DNA of 64,000 bases from Cerasibacillus quisquiliarum (GTDB lineage: Bacteria; Bacillota; Bacilli; Bacillales; Amphibacillaceae), in contig NZ_JACHHA010000003.1 of assembly GCF_014202495.1 (NCBI RefSeq), positions 124,001-188,000 on the forward strand, given 5' to 3'. Positions within the stretch are counted from its first letter, which is position 1; the number at the start of each line of letters is the position of its first letter. Positions 48,680 through 58,755 of the stretch are shown here, in pieces. The notes below the pieces were generated by a model. That model did no database searches, was not told where the DNA came from, and was given only the letters and a program-made list of their open reading frames with translations. Made by a program: the position numbers and the translations under genes.

Positions 48680-49774
48680 GTGAATAGTCAACTGTTTGAT
48701 GCAATCGATGCGTTAGCAAAAGAAAAAGGAATTGAAAAGGAAACTTTATTAGAAGCATTAGAAGCCGCATTGATTTCTGCATATAAGAAAAATTTTAAAT
48801 CAGCAACAAATGTACGCGTAGAATTAGATGAGGAAAAGGGCACTATGCAAATATTTTCTCGCAAAACTGTTGTAGAAGAAGTAGAGGATGAACAACAAGA
48901 AGTGACTCTTGAAGAAGCACAATCAATTGATCCGAATTATGAATTAGGCGATGTTATTGAAGTGAAAGTTACACCAAAAGATTTCGGACGTATTGCTGCT
49001 CAAGCAGCTAAACAAGTTGTAACACAACGGGTGCGTGAAGCAGAACGTGGTGTTATTTACAACGAATACATTGACCGAGAAGAAGATGTTATGACAGGTA
49101 TTATTCAGCGCCATGATTCACGTTTTGTTTACGTTGATCTCGGTAAAATCGAAGCTAAACTTCCGACGTCAGAACAAATGAGTAATGAACAGTATCATGC
49201 TCATGAACGGATTAAGGTTTATGTAACGAAAGTGGAAAACACAAATAAAGGCCCACAAATTCTTATTTCTCGTTCACATCCAGGTTTGTTAGTTAGATTG
49301 TTTGAGATGGAAGTTCCAGAGATATATGATGGAATTGTAGAAATTAAATCAGTTGCTAGGGAAGCTGGAGATCGATCAAAAATAGCTGTTTATGCAGAAG
49401 ATCCTGAAGTTGATCCGGTTGGGTCATGTGTCGGGCAGAAAGGTCAACGTGTTCAAGCTATCGTAGATGAGCTTAATGGTGAGAAAATAGATATTGTTGA
49501 ATGGTCAGAAGATCCAACCGTATATGTTTCGAATGCTTTAAGCCCGTCGAAAGTAATTGATGTTATTCTTGATGAAGAGGAACGGGCAACTACGGTAATT
49601 GTACCGGACTATCAACTTTCATTAGCTATTGGAAAACGTGGTCAAAATGCACGTTTAGCTGCGAAGTTGACAGGATGGAAAATTGATATAAAAAGTGAAT
49701 CTGAAGCCTTAGAAGAAGGTATTTTAAAAGAAACTGATTCTTATTCTGACACAGAAGAAGATTTGTTTGAATAA
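48680..49774 (+). CDS. nusA: Transcription termination/antitermination factor NusA
   Basis: NusA binds RNA polymerase and stimulates pausing and termination. The 364 residues contain the N-terminal domain (DAIDALAKEKGIEKETLLEA), S1 domain (EEDVMTGIIQRHDSRFVYVD), and two KH domains (VGSCVGQKGQRVQAIVDELN; LAIGKRGQNARLAAKLTGWK). There is no C-terminal acidic repeat pair, as usual in Bacilli. It starts at GTG after AAGGGGG. Its own leader terminators may be its targets. Confidence 0.97.
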   Translation: MNSQLFDAIDALAKEKGIEKETLLEALEAALISAYKKNFKSATNVRVELDEEKGTMQIFSRKTVVEEVEDEQQEVTLEEAQSIDPNYELGDVIEVKVTPKDFGRIAAQAAKQVVTQRVREAERGVIYNEYIDREEDVMTGIIQRHDSRFVYVDLGKIEAKLPTSEQMSNEQYHAHERIKVYVTKVENTNKGPQILISRSHPGLLVRLFEMEVPEIYDGIVEIKSVAREAGDRSKIAVYAEDPEVDPVGSCVGQKGQRVQAIVDELNGEKIDIVEWSEDPTVYVSNALSPSKVIDVILDEEERATTVIVPDYQLSLAIGKRGQNARLAAKLTGWKIDIKSESEALEEGILKETDSYSDTEEDLFE

Positions 49775-49786
49775 GGAGGAATTCAG

Positions 49787-50059
49787 ATGGGTAAGAAAAG
49801 AAGAATACCACTACGTAAATGTGTTGTTACATCTGAAATGAAACCTAAAAAAGACATGATACGCATTGTTCGTGATAAAGAAGGAAATGTATCTGTTGAT
49901 CCAACTGGAAAAAAGAGTGGTCGTGGTGCCTATGTTACAAGAGATTTAGATGTAATTGAACAGGCAGAAAAAACAGGTGTATTAAAACGCCATCTGAATA
50001 CAGATATTGATCAGCATATTTATGATGAATTGCGAAAATTCGTTGATACAAATGCATAA
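49787..50059 (+). CDS. rnpM: RNase P modulator RnpM (YlxR)
   Basis: YlxR/RnpM is a small RNA-binding protein reported to modulate RNase P. The 90 residues show the family pattern RKCVVTSEMKPKKDMIRIVR, then PTGKKSGRGAYV. AAGGAGGAA precedes the ATG. Its end overlaps ylxQ by eight bases. Confidence 0.93.
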   Translation: MGKKRRIPLRKCVVTSEMKPKKDMIRIVRDKEGNVSVDPTGKKSGRGAYVTRDLDVIEQAEKTGVLKRHLNTDIDQHIYDELRKFVDTNA

Positions 50060-50357
50060 AAAACCTTATTTAAACCTCATTGGATTGGCCTATCGGGCAC
50101 GTAAATGTTCCTTAGGTGAGGAAACAATCATTAGGGATATACAAGAAGGACGTGCTAAGCTCGTTTTATTAGCAAACGATACAGGTAAACAAACGAAAAA
50201 GAAACTGACAGATAAATGTCACTTTTATAATGTTCCACTCTATGTCGTTGACGATGATCGCGATACATTGTCAAAAGCAGTTGGAAAAACAGATCGTGTA
50301 GCTATTGCAATTCTTGATGATGGTTTTGCCAAGAAGTTTAAGACATTATTAAATTAG
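50052..50357 (+). CDS. ylxQ: L7Ae-family RNA-binding protein YlxQ
   Basis: YlxQ belongs to the L7Ae/L30e K-turn-binding fold. The 101 residues show [40 protein letters not shown] and VYVVDD-like strands. The ATG at 50052 lies within the rnpM end and has no convincing SD, so translation is likely coupled. A longer open frame from 50007 has no family support. Confidence 0.92.
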   Translation: MHKKPYLNLIGLAYRARKCSLGEETIIRDIQEGRAKLVLLANDTGKQTKKKLTDKCHFYNVPLYVVDDDRDTLSKAVGKTDRVAIAILDDGFAKKFKTLLN

Positions 50358-50379
50358 AAATTATTTTGGGGGTGAATAT

Positions 50380-52449
50380 ATGCGTAAAATGCGTATATAT
50401 GAGTATGCTAAACAAGTAAAATTATCAAGTAAAGAAGTGATTCAACACTTAAAAGAACTAAATGTTGATGTATCTAACCATATGTCTACAATTACCGAAG
50501 ATATTGTACAAAAATTAGATAATAAATTAAATGTAAGTAAAGAAATTGATAAAAGTAAGTCACAGGAAAAGCCGAAACATAAAGAAAACAAGTCACAAAA
50601 GAAAAAGCATGATAATAAAAAAGCGAAGAACAAGAATAAAAAGAAACAACAGAAGAAAGCACAAAAGGAACAACCGAAATCAAAAGAAAAGTCAACCCCG
50701 GAAAAGATTGTATATAGTGGTACTTTAACGGTTAGTGAATTAGCCGATAAACTCAATAAGGATTCATCAGAAATTATTAAGAACCTACTCTTTCTTGGGG
50801 TTATGGCAACTAAAAATCAAGATTTAGATGACGATGCCATTGAACTGATTTGCTCAGAATATGATGTCGAAGTCGAAAAAGAAATCATTCTTGAAGATAC
50901 AGACTTTGATAAATATATTGAGGAAGATGACCCTAAAGACTTAAAGGAACGACCAGCTGTTGTAACCATTATGGGGCACGTTGACCATGGTAAAACAACA
51001 TTACTAGATGCGATTCGCCAATCAAAAGTAACTGCAGGTGAAGCTGGTGGTATTACACAACATATCGGTGCTTATCAAATTGAAGTTAATGATAAGAAGA
51101 TTACATTCCTAGATACTCCAGGACATGAAGCTTTTACGAGCATGCGCTCACGTGGAGCAGAAGTAACAGACTTAGCTATTTTAGTCGTTGCCGCTGATGA
51201 TGGAGTAATGCCACAAACTGTTGAAGCATTAAACCATGCTAAAGCTGCAGAAGTGCCAATTATCGTAGCAGTTAATAAAATGGATAAAGATACAGCAAAT
51301 CCTGACCGAGTGATGCAGGAGTTAACAGAGTATGAAATCATCCCAGAAGATTGGGGGGGTGACACGATTTTTGTACCGATTTCAGCACTTACAAATCAAG
51401 GGATTGATGAGCTTCTTGAAATGATTTTACTCGTTGCTGAAATGCAGGAACTTAAAGCAAACCCTAACACACATGCATTTGGTACAGTCATTGAAGCAGA
51501 GCTTGACCGTGGTCGCGGAGCAGTAGCCACATTATTAGTTCAAAATGGAACGCTACATGTAGGTGATTCGATTGTTGTAGGAAATACATTTGGTCGTGTT
51601 CGAGCTATGCTTAATGATGTTGGTAAACGTGTTAAAGAAGCAGGTCCATCAACACCTGTAGAAATTACAGGCTTAAATGAAGTTCCTCAAGCTGGAGATC
51701 AGTTCCTAGTATTTGCCGATGAAAAGAAAGCGCGTCAAATCGGTGAAGCAAGGCATCAACAAGCTATCTTAGAAACACGTAGTGAACATACAAAAGTAAG
51801 CCTTGACGATTTATTTGAGCATATTAAACAAGGTGAAATGAAAGCTGTTAAAATTATAATAAAAGCTGATACACAAGGTTCTGCTGAAGCATTAGCTGCT
51901 TCATTACGTAAAATCGATGTAGAAGGTGTACGTATAGATATTATCCATTCAGGTGTTGGAGCAATTAATGAATCTGATATATCTTTAGCATCTGCTTCAA
52001 ATGCAATTGTTATTGGCTTTAATGTCCGTCCAGATGTAAATGCAAAGAAAGCAGCAGAAACTGAGAAAGTTGATGTACGCCTCCACCGTGTCATCTATAA
52101 AGCCATTGAAGAAATTGAAGCAGCTATGAAAGGAATGCTTGACCCAGAATATGAGGAACAAGTGATTGGTCAAGCAGAAGTACGTGAGACATTTAAAGTT
52201 TCTAAAATTGGTACGATTGCTGGCTGCTATGTCACGGATGGAAAAATCACCCGGGATTCAGGGGTTCGGTTAATTCGTGACGGTATCGTTCTTTATGAAG
52301 GTGAAATCGGCACATTAAAACGCTTTAAAGATGATGTTAGAGAAGTTAGTCAAAACTATGAATGTGGGCTGACGATTAAAAACTTTAACGATATTAAAGA
52401 AGGAGATATCCTAGAAGCATTTGTTATGAAGGAAATTGAACGTGTATGA
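50380..52449 (+). CDS. infB: Translation initiation factor IF-2
   Basis: IF-2 places initiator tRNA on the ribosome. The 689 residues have the N-terminal IF2-N motif ([20 protein letters not shown]), a Lys-rich disordered segment at about 45-105, a second IF2-N, and the G domain near 198 ([28 protein letters not shown]), then domains II to IV. TGGGGGTGA precedes the ATG. It overlaps ylxP by four bases. Confidence 0.98.
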   Translation: MRKMRIYEYAKQVKLSSKEVIQHLKELNVDVSNHMSTITEDIVQKLDNKLNVSKEIDKSKSQEKPKHKENKSQKKKHDNKKAKNKNKKKQQKKAQKEQPKSKEKSTPEKIVYSGTLTVSELADKLNKDSSEIIKNLLFLGVMATKNQDLDDDAIELICSEYDVEVEKEIILEDTDFDKYIEEDDPKDLKERPAVVTIMGHVDHGKTTLLDAIRQSKVTAGEAGGITQHIGAYQIEVNDKKITFLDTPGHEAFTSMRSRGAEVTDLAILVVAADDGVMPQTVEALNHAKAAEVPIIVAVNKMDKDTANPDRVMQELTEYEIIPEDWGGDTIFVPISALTNQGIDELLEMILLVAEMQELKANPNTHAFGTVIEAELDRGRGAVATLLVQNGTLHVGDSIVVGNTFGRVRAMLNDVGKRVKEAGPSTPVEITGLNEVPQAGDQFLVFADEKKARQIGEARHQQAILETRSEHTKVSLDDLFEHIKQGEMKAVKIIIKADTQGSAEALAASLRKIDVEGVRIDIIHSGVGAINESDISLASASNAIVIGFNVRPDVNAKKAAETEKVDVRLHRVIYKAIEEIEAAMKGMLDPEYEEQVIGQAEVRETFKVSKIGTIAGCYVTDGKITRDSGVRLIRDGIVLYEGEIGTLKRFKDDVREVSQNYECGLTIKNFNDIKEGDILEAFVMKEIERV

Positions 52450-52724
52450 TTATCTATGCTGAAATAGAATGTCTCTTGTATGAGAGCAATTCATTAAAAG
52501 AAAAACGTTCTCTCATAAAAAAAGTATTATCAAAAATAAAAAATGATTTTAATGTTTCTGTTGCTGAATTAGATTACCATGACTTATGGCAACGGACAAA
52601 ATTAGGTATTGTTACGATTTCTAATGAAAAGGCGCGTGCAGAAAAAGTGATACAATCTGTACTAAAAATGATTGATACCTTTCCTGAGTTAGAACGGACG
52701 ATAACAGAAATCGAACGTGTGTGA
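52446..52724 (+). CDS. ylxP: YlxP family (DUF503) protein
   Basis: The 92-residue protein fits DUF503: [60 protein letters not shown]. The family function is uncertain; in B. subtilis the gene always lies between infB and rbfA, hinting at a role in translation. The start overlaps the infB stop. Confidence 0.93.
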   Translation: MIIYAEIECLLYESNSLKEKRSLIKKVLSKIKNDFNVSVAELDYHDLWQRTKLGIVTISNEKARAEKVIQSVLKMIDTFPELERTITEIERV

Positions 52725-52750
52725 TAAGGTATAAAGGTGAGGTGAGAACG

Positions 52751-53092
52751 ATGAGTAAAATTCGTGCAAATCGTGTTGCCGAGCAAATGAAGAAAGAACT
52801 TGGTGATATATTAACGCGGAAAATTAAAGACCCACGCATTGGATTTGTAACAGTAACTGATGTTGAAGTAACAGGTGATTTACAACAAGCTACAGTTTAT
52901 GTTTCTATTTTAGGAAGTGAAGAAGAAAAAAAGGAAACTCTTCTCGGCTTATCAAAGGCAAAAGGGTTTATACGTTCTGAAATTGGTCGTCGTATCCGCT
53001 TACGGAAAACACCAGATATCACATTCGAATTTGATGAGGCATTGGAATATGGTAATCGTATTGAAACGATTTTAAAAAAATTGGATTCATAA
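52751..53092 (+). CDS. rbfA: Ribosome-binding factor A
   Basis: RbfA is needed for 16S rRNA 5'-end maturation. The 113 residues show [40 protein letters not shown], and [23 protein letters not shown] 52751 follows GGTGAGGTGAG; an upstream ATG at 52721 overlaps ylxP and would add ten residues, which is less likely. Confidence 0.96.
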   Translation: MSKIRANRVAEQMKKELGDILTRKIKDPRIGFVTVTDVEVTGDLQQATVYVSILGSEEEKKETLLGLSKAKGFIRSEIGRRIRLRKTPDITFEFDEALEYGNRIETILKKLDS

Positions 53093-53117
53093 AAAGTGTA
53101 GATGGTCATAAAAACAT

Positions 53118-53159
53118 GAAAAATCTGACTTATCACAGAGAAGATAAGTCAGATTTTTC
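53118..53159 (+). terminator. Strong terminator after rbfA
   Basis: GAAAAATCTGACTTATC pairs over all 17 positions with its complement around ACAGAGAA; the 3' arm provides the T run. It ends the nusA operon 27 bases before truB, for which no separate promoter was recognised. Confidence 0.9.
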
Positions 53160-53185
53160 CATAACACGCTAAATGAGGTGGAAAG

Positions 53186-54076
53186 ATGGACGGAATTTTA
53201 CCACTTTGGAAACCAAAAGGGATGACATCTCATGACTGTGTGGTTCGAATTAGAAAAATGTTTAAAACAAAGAAAGTCGGCCATACAGGAACACTTGACC
53301 CTGAGGTGGAGGGTGTCTTACCTATTTGTATAGGAAAAGCAACAAAAATTGTTCCCTATTTAATGGAAACAACTAAAACTTATATAGCCGAAGTCACATT
53401 AGGTGTCGCGACTGAAACTGAGGATTCACATGGAAAAATTATTGAACAAGTAGACATTAATGAACCACCAACCGTTGATAAAATTGATAAGACACTAGAG
53501 TCATTCATAGGGAAAATAACGCAAATCCCACCAATGTATTCAGCTGTTAAAGTTAAAGGAAAACGACTTTATGAATACGCACGAGAAAACAAGAAGGTGG
53601 AGCGACCTAAAAGGAATGTATATATATATCAGATAACTCGTAAACAAGTCTCAGATGATTGTCGCCGTTTTTCCTTTGAAGTGGTTGCTTCTAAAGGGAC
53701 GTATATTCGTACATTATGTGTTGATATTGGTCGAAAGCTAGGATATCCAGCACATATGTCTCACCTTGTTCGAACTGAATCTGGCGGATTTTATAAAGAA
53801 GACTGTGTCACATTTTCTATCATTGAACAAGAAATAAAAACACATTCGCATAGTAATTTATTAGTTCCAATGAGTGAAGGCCTTAAACATTTACAACGAA
53901 TAACAGTTGACTTAAAGACGAAACAAAGGGTATTATATGGACAGAAATTACCCATACCTAACCAATTAACAACAGATAAACCTTTTACAATTTTTCATGA
54001 AAACAAATTGCTTGCAATCTACCAAAAAGATGCTAATAATCCTGAACAGATACGGGCATTACGCGTTTTAAATTGA
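53186..54076 (+). CDS. truB: tRNA pseudouridine-55 synthase
   Basis: TruB makes pseudouridine 55 in tRNA. The 296 residues have GILPLWKPKGMTSHDCVVRI, the catalytic GHTGTLDPEVEGVLPICIGK (Asp), PPMYSAVKVKGKRLYEYARE and the C-terminal VASKGTYIRTLCVDIGRKLG. GAGGTGG lies before the ATG. Confidence 0.96.
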   Translation: MDGILPLWKPKGMTSHDCVVRIRKMFKTKKVGHTGTLDPEVEGVLPICIGKATKIVPYLMETTKTYIAEVTLGVATETEDSHGKIIEQVDINEPPTVDKIDKTLESFIGKITQIPPMYSAVKVKGKRLYEYARENKKVERPKRNVYIYQITRKQVSDDCRRFSFEVVASKGTYIRTLCVDIGRKLGYPAHMSHLVRTESGGFYKEDCVTFSIIEQEIKTHSHSNLLVPMSEGLKHLQRITVDLKTKQRVLYGQKLPIPNQLTTDKPFTIFHENKLLAIYQKDANNPEQIRALRVLN

Positions 54077-54100
54077 TGCTGAAAGCGTAGGTGATGTAAA

Positions 54101-55048
54101 ATGAGAACGATAGAATTAACATATCCACATATACTATCAGAAGATTGTTTGCCAGAAACAGTCGCTGCAATCGGCTTTTTTGACGGAATACATAAAGGGC
54201 ATCAAGAGGTCATACATACAGCGATTGTAAAAGCTAAAGAAAAAAATATGGAAAGTGCTGTCATTACATTTCATCCACATCCATCAGTTGTTTTGAACAA
54301 GCATAAGAAAAACGTAAAGTATATTACACCGATTCGTCAAAAACAGGAAATTTTACAGAAAATGAACGTCGATCGCTTATATATTATTAAATTTAATAAA
54401 GAATTATCTAGCTTATCACCACAACAGTTTGTTGATCACTTTATTATTGGACTTCGTATTAAACATGTTGTTGCCGGTTTTGACTTTACTTTTGGTCATA
54501 AAGGTAGCGGAAATATGGAAAATATAAGTAAGTATACACGGAAATCATTTACATATACGACAGTTTCTAAAGTTGAAAGTGATGAAGAGAAAATTAGTTC
54601 AACGAGAATTCGGCATCTTTTAGCTCGTGGAGATGTCGCTCAAGTCAATCAACTATTAGGTCGACCATTATCATTATACGGTACCGTTTTATCTGGTGCC
54701 AAACGCGGACGAAAACTAGGATTCCCAACAGCGAACTTAAAAGTTGATGAAGACATTTTATTACCTAAACCAGGCATCTATGCTGTTAGAGTTCTCTTTA
54801 AGAATCGTATATATGAAGGTATGGCAAGTTTAGGAACAAATCCTACATTTCCGGAAGATGAATTTCGCCTATCTTTAGAAGTTCATATCTTTGATTATAA
54901 TCAAGATATTTATGGTGAAGAACTACTTCTTGAATGGTATGCTTACATTAGAGATGAAGAAAAATTTCCTTCTGTAGAAGCATTAATTAATCAATTAGAA
55001 GATGATGAAAAAACGATTCGGGCATATTTTCAATCTTATAAGTCATAG
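54101..55048 (+). CDS. ribF: Bifunctional riboflavin kinase/FAD synthetase
   Basis: RibF converts riboflavin to FMN and FAD. The 315 residues contain the N-terminal adenylyltransferase (AAIGFFDGIHKGHQEVIHTA; DFTFGHKGSGN; SSTRIRHLLARGDV) and C-terminal kinase (GAKRGRKLGFPTANLKVDED; NPTF). It lies 24 bases after truB and the two are probably co-transcribed. Confidence 0.96.
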   Translation: MRTIELTYPHILSEDCLPETVAAIGFFDGIHKGHQEVIHTAIVKAKEKNMESAVITFHPHPSVVLNKHKKNVKYITPIRQKQEILQKMNVDRLYIIKFNKELSSLSPQQFVDHFIIGLRIKHVVAGFDFTFGHKGSGNMENISKYTRKSFTYTTVSKVESDEEKISSTRIRHLLARGDVAQVNQLLGRPLSLYGTVLSGAKRGRKLGFPTANLKVDEDILLPKPGIYAVRVLFKNRIYEGMASLGTNPTFPEDEFRLSLEVHIFDYNQDIYGEELLLEWYAYIRDEEKFPSVEALINQLEDDEKTIRAYFQSYKS

Positions 55049-55062
55049 TCATTTTTAAAGAC

Positions 55063-55091
55063 TTGCATTTTAGATAAAAAGCAGGTAAACT
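55063..55091 (+). promoter_or_regulatory. Sigma-A promoter for rpsO
   Basis: TTGCAT, 17 bases, TAAACT. It begins 14 bases after ribF and is followed by an 80-nt leader with alternative helices. Confidence 0.65.
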
Positions 55092-55105
55092 ATAGATTAT
55101 GGAAC

Positions 55106-55142
55106 CGTCGCTTGGCAAATCGTAACTCCGACGTTTGCTAGG
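55106..55142 (+). promoter_or_regulatory. rpsO leader with two mutually exclusive helices
   Basis: CGTCG (55106-55110) can pair with CGACG (55129-55133). Alternatively CTTGGCAAA (55111-55119) pairs with TTTGCTAGG (55134-55142), extended by TCG/CGA. The two cannot coexist as a normal pseudoknot because the strands abut without loops. S15 is known to repress its own mRNA through structured leaders in other bacteria; binding here is inferred. Confidence 0.45.
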
Positions 55143-55178
55143 GGACTGGTGCTCTAATAATTTTAGGAGGTGTGCCAA

Positions 55179-55448
55179 ATGGCATTAACAAAAGAACGTA
55201 AGAACGAAATTATCAATGAGTATAAAATTCATGAGAATGATACAGGTTCACCAGAAGTACAAATTGCAGTTCTTACAGAAGAAATTAATAATTTGAATGA
55301 ACATTTACGTACGCATAAAGGTGATCATCATTCACGTCGTGGATTAATGAAGATGGTAGGTAAACGCCGGAATCTTCTCGTATATTTACGTAAAAAAGAT
55401 GTTACACGTTACCGCGATTTGATTAAAAAACTTGGTTTACGTAGATAA
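55179..55448 (+). CDS. rpsO: Ribosomal protein S15
   Basis: S15 is a 30S primary binding protein. The 89 residues carry the complete signature: [60 protein letters not shown] and [23 protein letters not shown] 55179 follows TTAGGAGGTG; an upstream GTG at 55170 overlaps that SD. Confidence 0.98.
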   Translation: MALTKERKNEIINEYKIHENDTGSPEVQIAVLTEEINNLNEHLRTHKGDHHSRRGLMKMVGKRRNLLVYLRKKDVTRYRDLIKKLGLRR

Positions 55449-55451
55449 TAT

Positions 55452-55480
55452 AAAAAAGCAGGAGAAATCCTGCTTTTTTT
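55452..55480 (+). terminator. Terminator after rpsO
   Basis: AAAAAAGCAGGA pairs with TCCTGCTTTTTT around a GAAA tetraloop. Confidence 0.92.
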
Positions 55481-55501
55481 GTATCTTAAACTTTTACTTC
55501 A

Positions 55502-55530
55502 TTTACAATTACGATAAATATCTATAGTAT
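55502..55530 (+). promoter_or_regulatory. Probable promoter for pnp
   Basis: TTTACA, 17 bases, TAGTAT. The -10 is weak, and TATAGT two bases earlier would fit with 15-base spacing. A promoter is expected because a strong terminator stands just upstream. Confidence 0.5.
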
Positions 55531-55566
55531 AGAGATAGGAACATTTTGAAAGGAGTTCTTGTATAT

Positions 55567-57687
55567 ATGTCAGAAACAAAGAAAGTATATTCCACGGAGA
55601 TAGCTGGAAAAAAATTTATAGTTGAAATTGGAGAATTAGCAAAGCAAGCAAATGGTGCTTGCATGATTCAATATGGAGATTCTTCGGTTTTAGCAACAGT
55701 AACAGCATCGAAAACAGCGAAAGACTTACCGTTTTTTCCTTTAACTGTTAATTATGAAGAACGTTTATATGCTGTCGGAAAAATCCCAGGCGGATTTATT
55801 AAGCGTGAAGGGCGTCCAAGTGAAAAAGCCATTCTTGCATCACGTTTGATCGATAGACCTTTACGTCCTTTATTTCCAGAAGGATTTCGTAATGAGGTAC
55901 AAGTCATTAGTACGGTCATGAGTGTTGATCAAGATTGTTCTACAGAAATCGCTGCGATGATTGGTTCATCAATTGCTTTATCCATTTCCGATATTCCTTT
56001 TGAACAACCGATTGCAGGTGTTCAAGTCGGACGTATTGATGGGCAATTCGTTATTAATCCAACCGTCGAAGAAGCAGAACAAAGTGATCTTGACTTAACC
56101 GTTGCTGGAACTAAAGATGCGATAAATATGGTCGAAGCTGGAGCTAATGAATTGCCAGAGGATATTATGTTAGAGGCAATCATGTTCGGTCATGATGAGA
56201 TTAAGCGAATCATCACTTTCCAAGAAAAAATTATCAAAGAAGTTGGAAAAGAGAAGATGGAAGTCGACCTATTCGAAGTTGATGAATCATTAGCTAAAGA
56301 AGTTAGAGAGAAGGCAGAGAGTAAACTTAATGAAGCCATTCAAATACACGAAAAACATGCTCGTGAAGAAGCGATTGAACAGGTTAAAGAAGAAATCCTA
56401 CAATTATATGTGGAAGAGGCCGAAGAAGACTCTGAGATACTTAATCATGTCAATGTTGTTCTCGAACAAATTGTTAAAGATGAAGTGCGTCGTTTAATTA
56501 CACAAGAAAAAAAGCGACCAGACGGAAGAAAACCAGATGAAATACGTCCTCTTTCATCGCGTGTCGGTCTATTACCACGTACACATGGCTCTGGTTTATT
56601 TACACGTGGACAAACCCAAGCTTTAAGCGTGTGTACATTAGGTGCTTTAGGCGATGTGCAAATATTAGATGGATTAGATTTAGAAGAGTCTAAACGGTTT
56701 ATGCATCATTATAATTTCCCACATTTTAGTGTAGGTGAGACAGGACCAATTCGTGGACCAGGTCGGAGAGAAATTGGTCATGGTGCATTAGGAGAGCGCG
56801 CATTGGAATATGTTATTCCATCTGAAACTGAATTTCCTTATACGATTAGACTTGTATCTGAAGTTTTAGAATCAAATGGTTCAAGTTCACAAGCAAGTAT
56901 TTGTGCAAGTACTTTAGCGATGATGGATGCAGGCATTCCAATTAAAGCTCCTGTTGCTGGTATTGCAATGGGCCTAGTAAAAGATGGCACTGATTATACA
57001 ATTTTAACAGATATCCAAGGAATGGAAGATGCTTTAGGCGATATGGATTTTAAAGTCGCAGGAACTGAAAAAGGAATTACTGCTCTGCAAATGGATATAA
57101 AAATATCTGGTTTATCAAAGGAAATATTAAGTGAAGCTCTTGCCCAAGCGAAAGTCGGTCGGATGCACATTTTAAAATCTATGTTAGAAACAATTGAAAG
57201 ACCACGTGAACAATTATCACCGTACGCTCCAAAAATCTTGACGATGGAAATTAATCCTGAGAAAATCCGAGACGTTATTGGACCAAGTGGAAAACAAATC
57301 AATCAAATTATTGATGAAACAGGAGTAAAAATTGATATTGAACAAAACGGTGACATTTTCATTTCGTCAGATGATTCAGCAATGAATGAAAGAGCTAAGA
57401 AAATTATAGAAGACATCGTTCGTGAAGTTGAAGTTGGTGAAATGTATTTAGGAAAAGTTAAACGGATTGAAAAGTTTGGTGCATTTGTTGAATTATTCAA
57501 AGGTAAAGATGGTCTCGTTCATATCTCTGAATTAGATGTTAAGCGGACGAATAAGGTTGAAGATGTCGTTAATATTGGTGATGAAATTATGGTAAAAGTA
57601 ATCGAAATTGATTCACATGGACGCATTAATTTATCAAGAAAAGCAGTGTTAAAAGATCAAGAAAAAAGAGCAAAACAAAATCAATAA
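55567..57687 (+). CDS. pnp: Polyribonucleotide nucleotidyltransferase (PNPase)
   Basis: PNPase degrades RNA 3' to 5' by phosphorolysis. The 706 residues have two RNase PH domains ([40 protein letters not shown]), KH ([20 protein letters not shown]) and S1 ([20 protein letters not shown]). The ATG at 55567 gives the family N-terminus; a TTG at 55546 overlaps the SD AAAGGAG. Confidence 0.98.
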   Translation: MSETKKVYSTEIAGKKFIVEIGELAKQANGACMIQYGDSSVLATVTASKTAKDLPFFPLTVNYEERLYAVGKIPGGFIKREGRPSEKAILASRLIDRPLRPLFPEGFRNEVQVISTVMSVDQDCSTEIAAMIGSSIALSISDIPFEQPIAGVQVGRIDGQFVINPTVEEAEQSDLDLTVAGTKDAINMVEAGANELPEDIMLEAIMFGHDEIKRIITFQEKIIKEVGKEKMEVDLFEVDESLAKEVREKAESKLNEAIQIHEKHAREEAIEQVKEEILQLYVEEAEEDSEILNHVNVVLEQIVKDEVRRLITQEKKRPDGRKPDEIRPLSSRVGLLPRTHGSGLFTRGQTQALSVCTLGALGDVQILDGLDLEESKRFMHHYNFPHFSVGETGPIRGPGRREIGHGALGERALEYVIPSETEFPYTIRLVSEVLESNGSSSQASICASTLAMMDAGIPIKAPVAGIAMGLVKDGTDYTILTDIQGMEDALGDMDFKVAGTEKGITALQMDIKISGLSKEILSEALAQAKVGRMHILKSMLETIERPREQLSPYAPKILTMEINPEKIRDVIGPSGKQINQIIDETGVKIDIEQNGDIFISSDDSAMNERAKKIIEDIVREVEVGEMYLGKVKRIEKFGAFVELFKGKDGLVHISELDVKRTNKVEDVVNIGDEIMVKVIEIDSHGRINLSRKAVLKDQEKRAKQNQ

Positions 57688-57699
57688 ATAAACATTGAA

Positions 57700-57725
57700 G
57701 AAGCTGGAAAACCAGTTTCTTTTTA
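57700..57725 (+). terminator. Terminator after pnp
   Basis: GAAGCTGG pairs with CCAGTTTC (one wobble) around AAAA, then a T-rich tail. It lies 12 bases after the pnp stop. Confidence 0.8.
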
Positions 57726-57737
57726 TTTCAATGAAAA

Positions 57738-57767
57738 TCATATCTCCTCCCTCTCTTTCATATCAAT
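57738..57767 (+). promoter_or_regulatory. Candidate sigma-E-type promoter for ylxY
   Basis: TCATATC (57738-57744), 14 bases, CATATCAAT (57759-57767) roughly fits the sporulation sigma-E pattern (ATATT-like -35, CATACAAT-like -10). The start would fall near 57773, just before the SD. The match is imperfect and the region is repetitive, so it is tentative. Confidence 0.3.
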
Positions 57768-57783
57768 AAAGCAAGGGGAGGGA
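57748..57783 (+). promoter_or_regulatory. Hairpin that can sequester the ylxY SD
   Basis: TCCCTCTCTTT (57748-57758) can pair with AAGGGGAGGGA (57773-57783) over 11 consecutive positions including two G-U pairs, with a 14-base loop. The 3' arm is the SD, six bases before the ylxY ATG. Only a transcript reading through from pnp would contain the 5' arm. Confidence 0.5.
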
Positions 57784-57789
57784 CAAGTT

Positions 57790-58728
57790 ATGATACGATG
57801 GCAACAATTTGCTCAATTATTAGTGTTTATAATATTAGTCATATTGACATGGAATGTGCCTAATCATCCTTTAGTTAAAGATGTATCATATATGACCGTA
57901 AGTAAACCGAATGATTTACTCTATAAAGAAATTAAAGCTAAGGCAAAACAATATGAAGAAGAACCAGAAAATGCTTATATTGATGATGTATGGAAAAAAA
58001 CTCCAGGGCGTAACGGGTTAAAAGTGAACTTAAATGAATCATATAAGAAAATGCTAAAGACAGGTGAATTTAATGAATCATATCTCGTCTTTGAAGAAGT
58101 CCCACCAAAAAAATCACTTGAAGATATAGGTGCCTCACCGATATATCGTGGTCATCCGAAGAAAAATATGGTTTCCTTATTAATTAATGTGTCATGGGGA
58201 GCAGAGCATATACCGAAAATTTTAGATATTTTAAAAAAGAACCATGTTAAAGCGACATTTTTCATTGAGGGAAAATGGGCAAAAGAACATGTTGAATATG
58301 TTCAAATGATCGATGAACAAGGACATACGATTGGTAATCATGCTTATGACCATCCAGATATGGCTCGAATGTCAAAACAAGAAATTGAATATCAAATCAT
58401 ACAGACGAATGAAATATTACGCACCATTACTGAGAAAAAAACTAAATGGTTTGCTCCACCGAGTGGAAGTTATTCTAATCTCGTTGTCAGGGCGGCACAT
58501 CAATTAAATATGGAAACTATTTTATGGACGGTGGATACAATTGACTGGAAGAAACCATCTGTTTCTGTTATGCTGAATCGCGTGATGAATCATATCCATC
58601 CAGGAGCAACTGTGTTAATGCATCCAACACCTGTGATAGAAAAAGGGCTCGAACAATTAATTGATGCGATAAAAAGAGAAGGATATAAAATAGGTTCAAT
58701 CGACGAATTACTATCAGAAAAAAGATAA
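57790..58728 (+). CDS. ylxY: Sporulation-type polysaccharide deacetylase homologue YlxY
   Basis: The 312-residue protein has an N-terminal membrane anchor (FAQLLVFIILVILTWNVPNH), a linker, and a NodB-like domain from about residue 130. The zinc pair is present (HAYDHPD, GNHAYDH), as are WFAPPSGSYSNLVV and LWTVDTIDW. The usual first motif (T/S)FDDG reads LLINVSWGAE, so the catalytic base Asp is missing; I recall the B. subtilis protein as similar. It is probably not an ordinary active deacetylase. It opens the ylxY-mlpA-ymxH cluster. Confidence 0.9.
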   Translation: MIRWQQFAQLLVFIILVILTWNVPNHPLVKDVSYMTVSKPNDLLYKEIKAKAKQYEEEPENAYIDDVWKKTPGRNGLKVNLNESYKKMLKTGEFNESYLVFEEVPPKKSLEDIGASPIYRGHPKKNMVSLLINVSWGAEHIPKILDILKKNHVKATFFIEGKWAKEHVEYVQMIDEQGHTIGNHAYDHPDMARMSKQEIEYQIIQTNEILRTITEKKTKWFAPPSGSYSNLVVRAAHQLNMETILWTVDTIDWKKPSVSVMLNRVMNHIHPGATVLMHPTPVIEKGLEQLIDAIKREGYKIGSIDELLSEKR

Positions 58729-58755
58729 AGTAGGACAAATTAGGGGGATATATGA

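Noticed and set aside
50442-50756. Long minus-strand Phe/Cys/Ser-rich frame opposite infB
   Set aside because: It is the complement of the Lys-rich IF-2 linker and has no SD or family resemblance.
55106-55142. H-type pseudoknot in the rpsO leader
   Set aside because: The two helices abut with zero-length connecting loops, which is sterically impossible; they were reported as alternatives instead.
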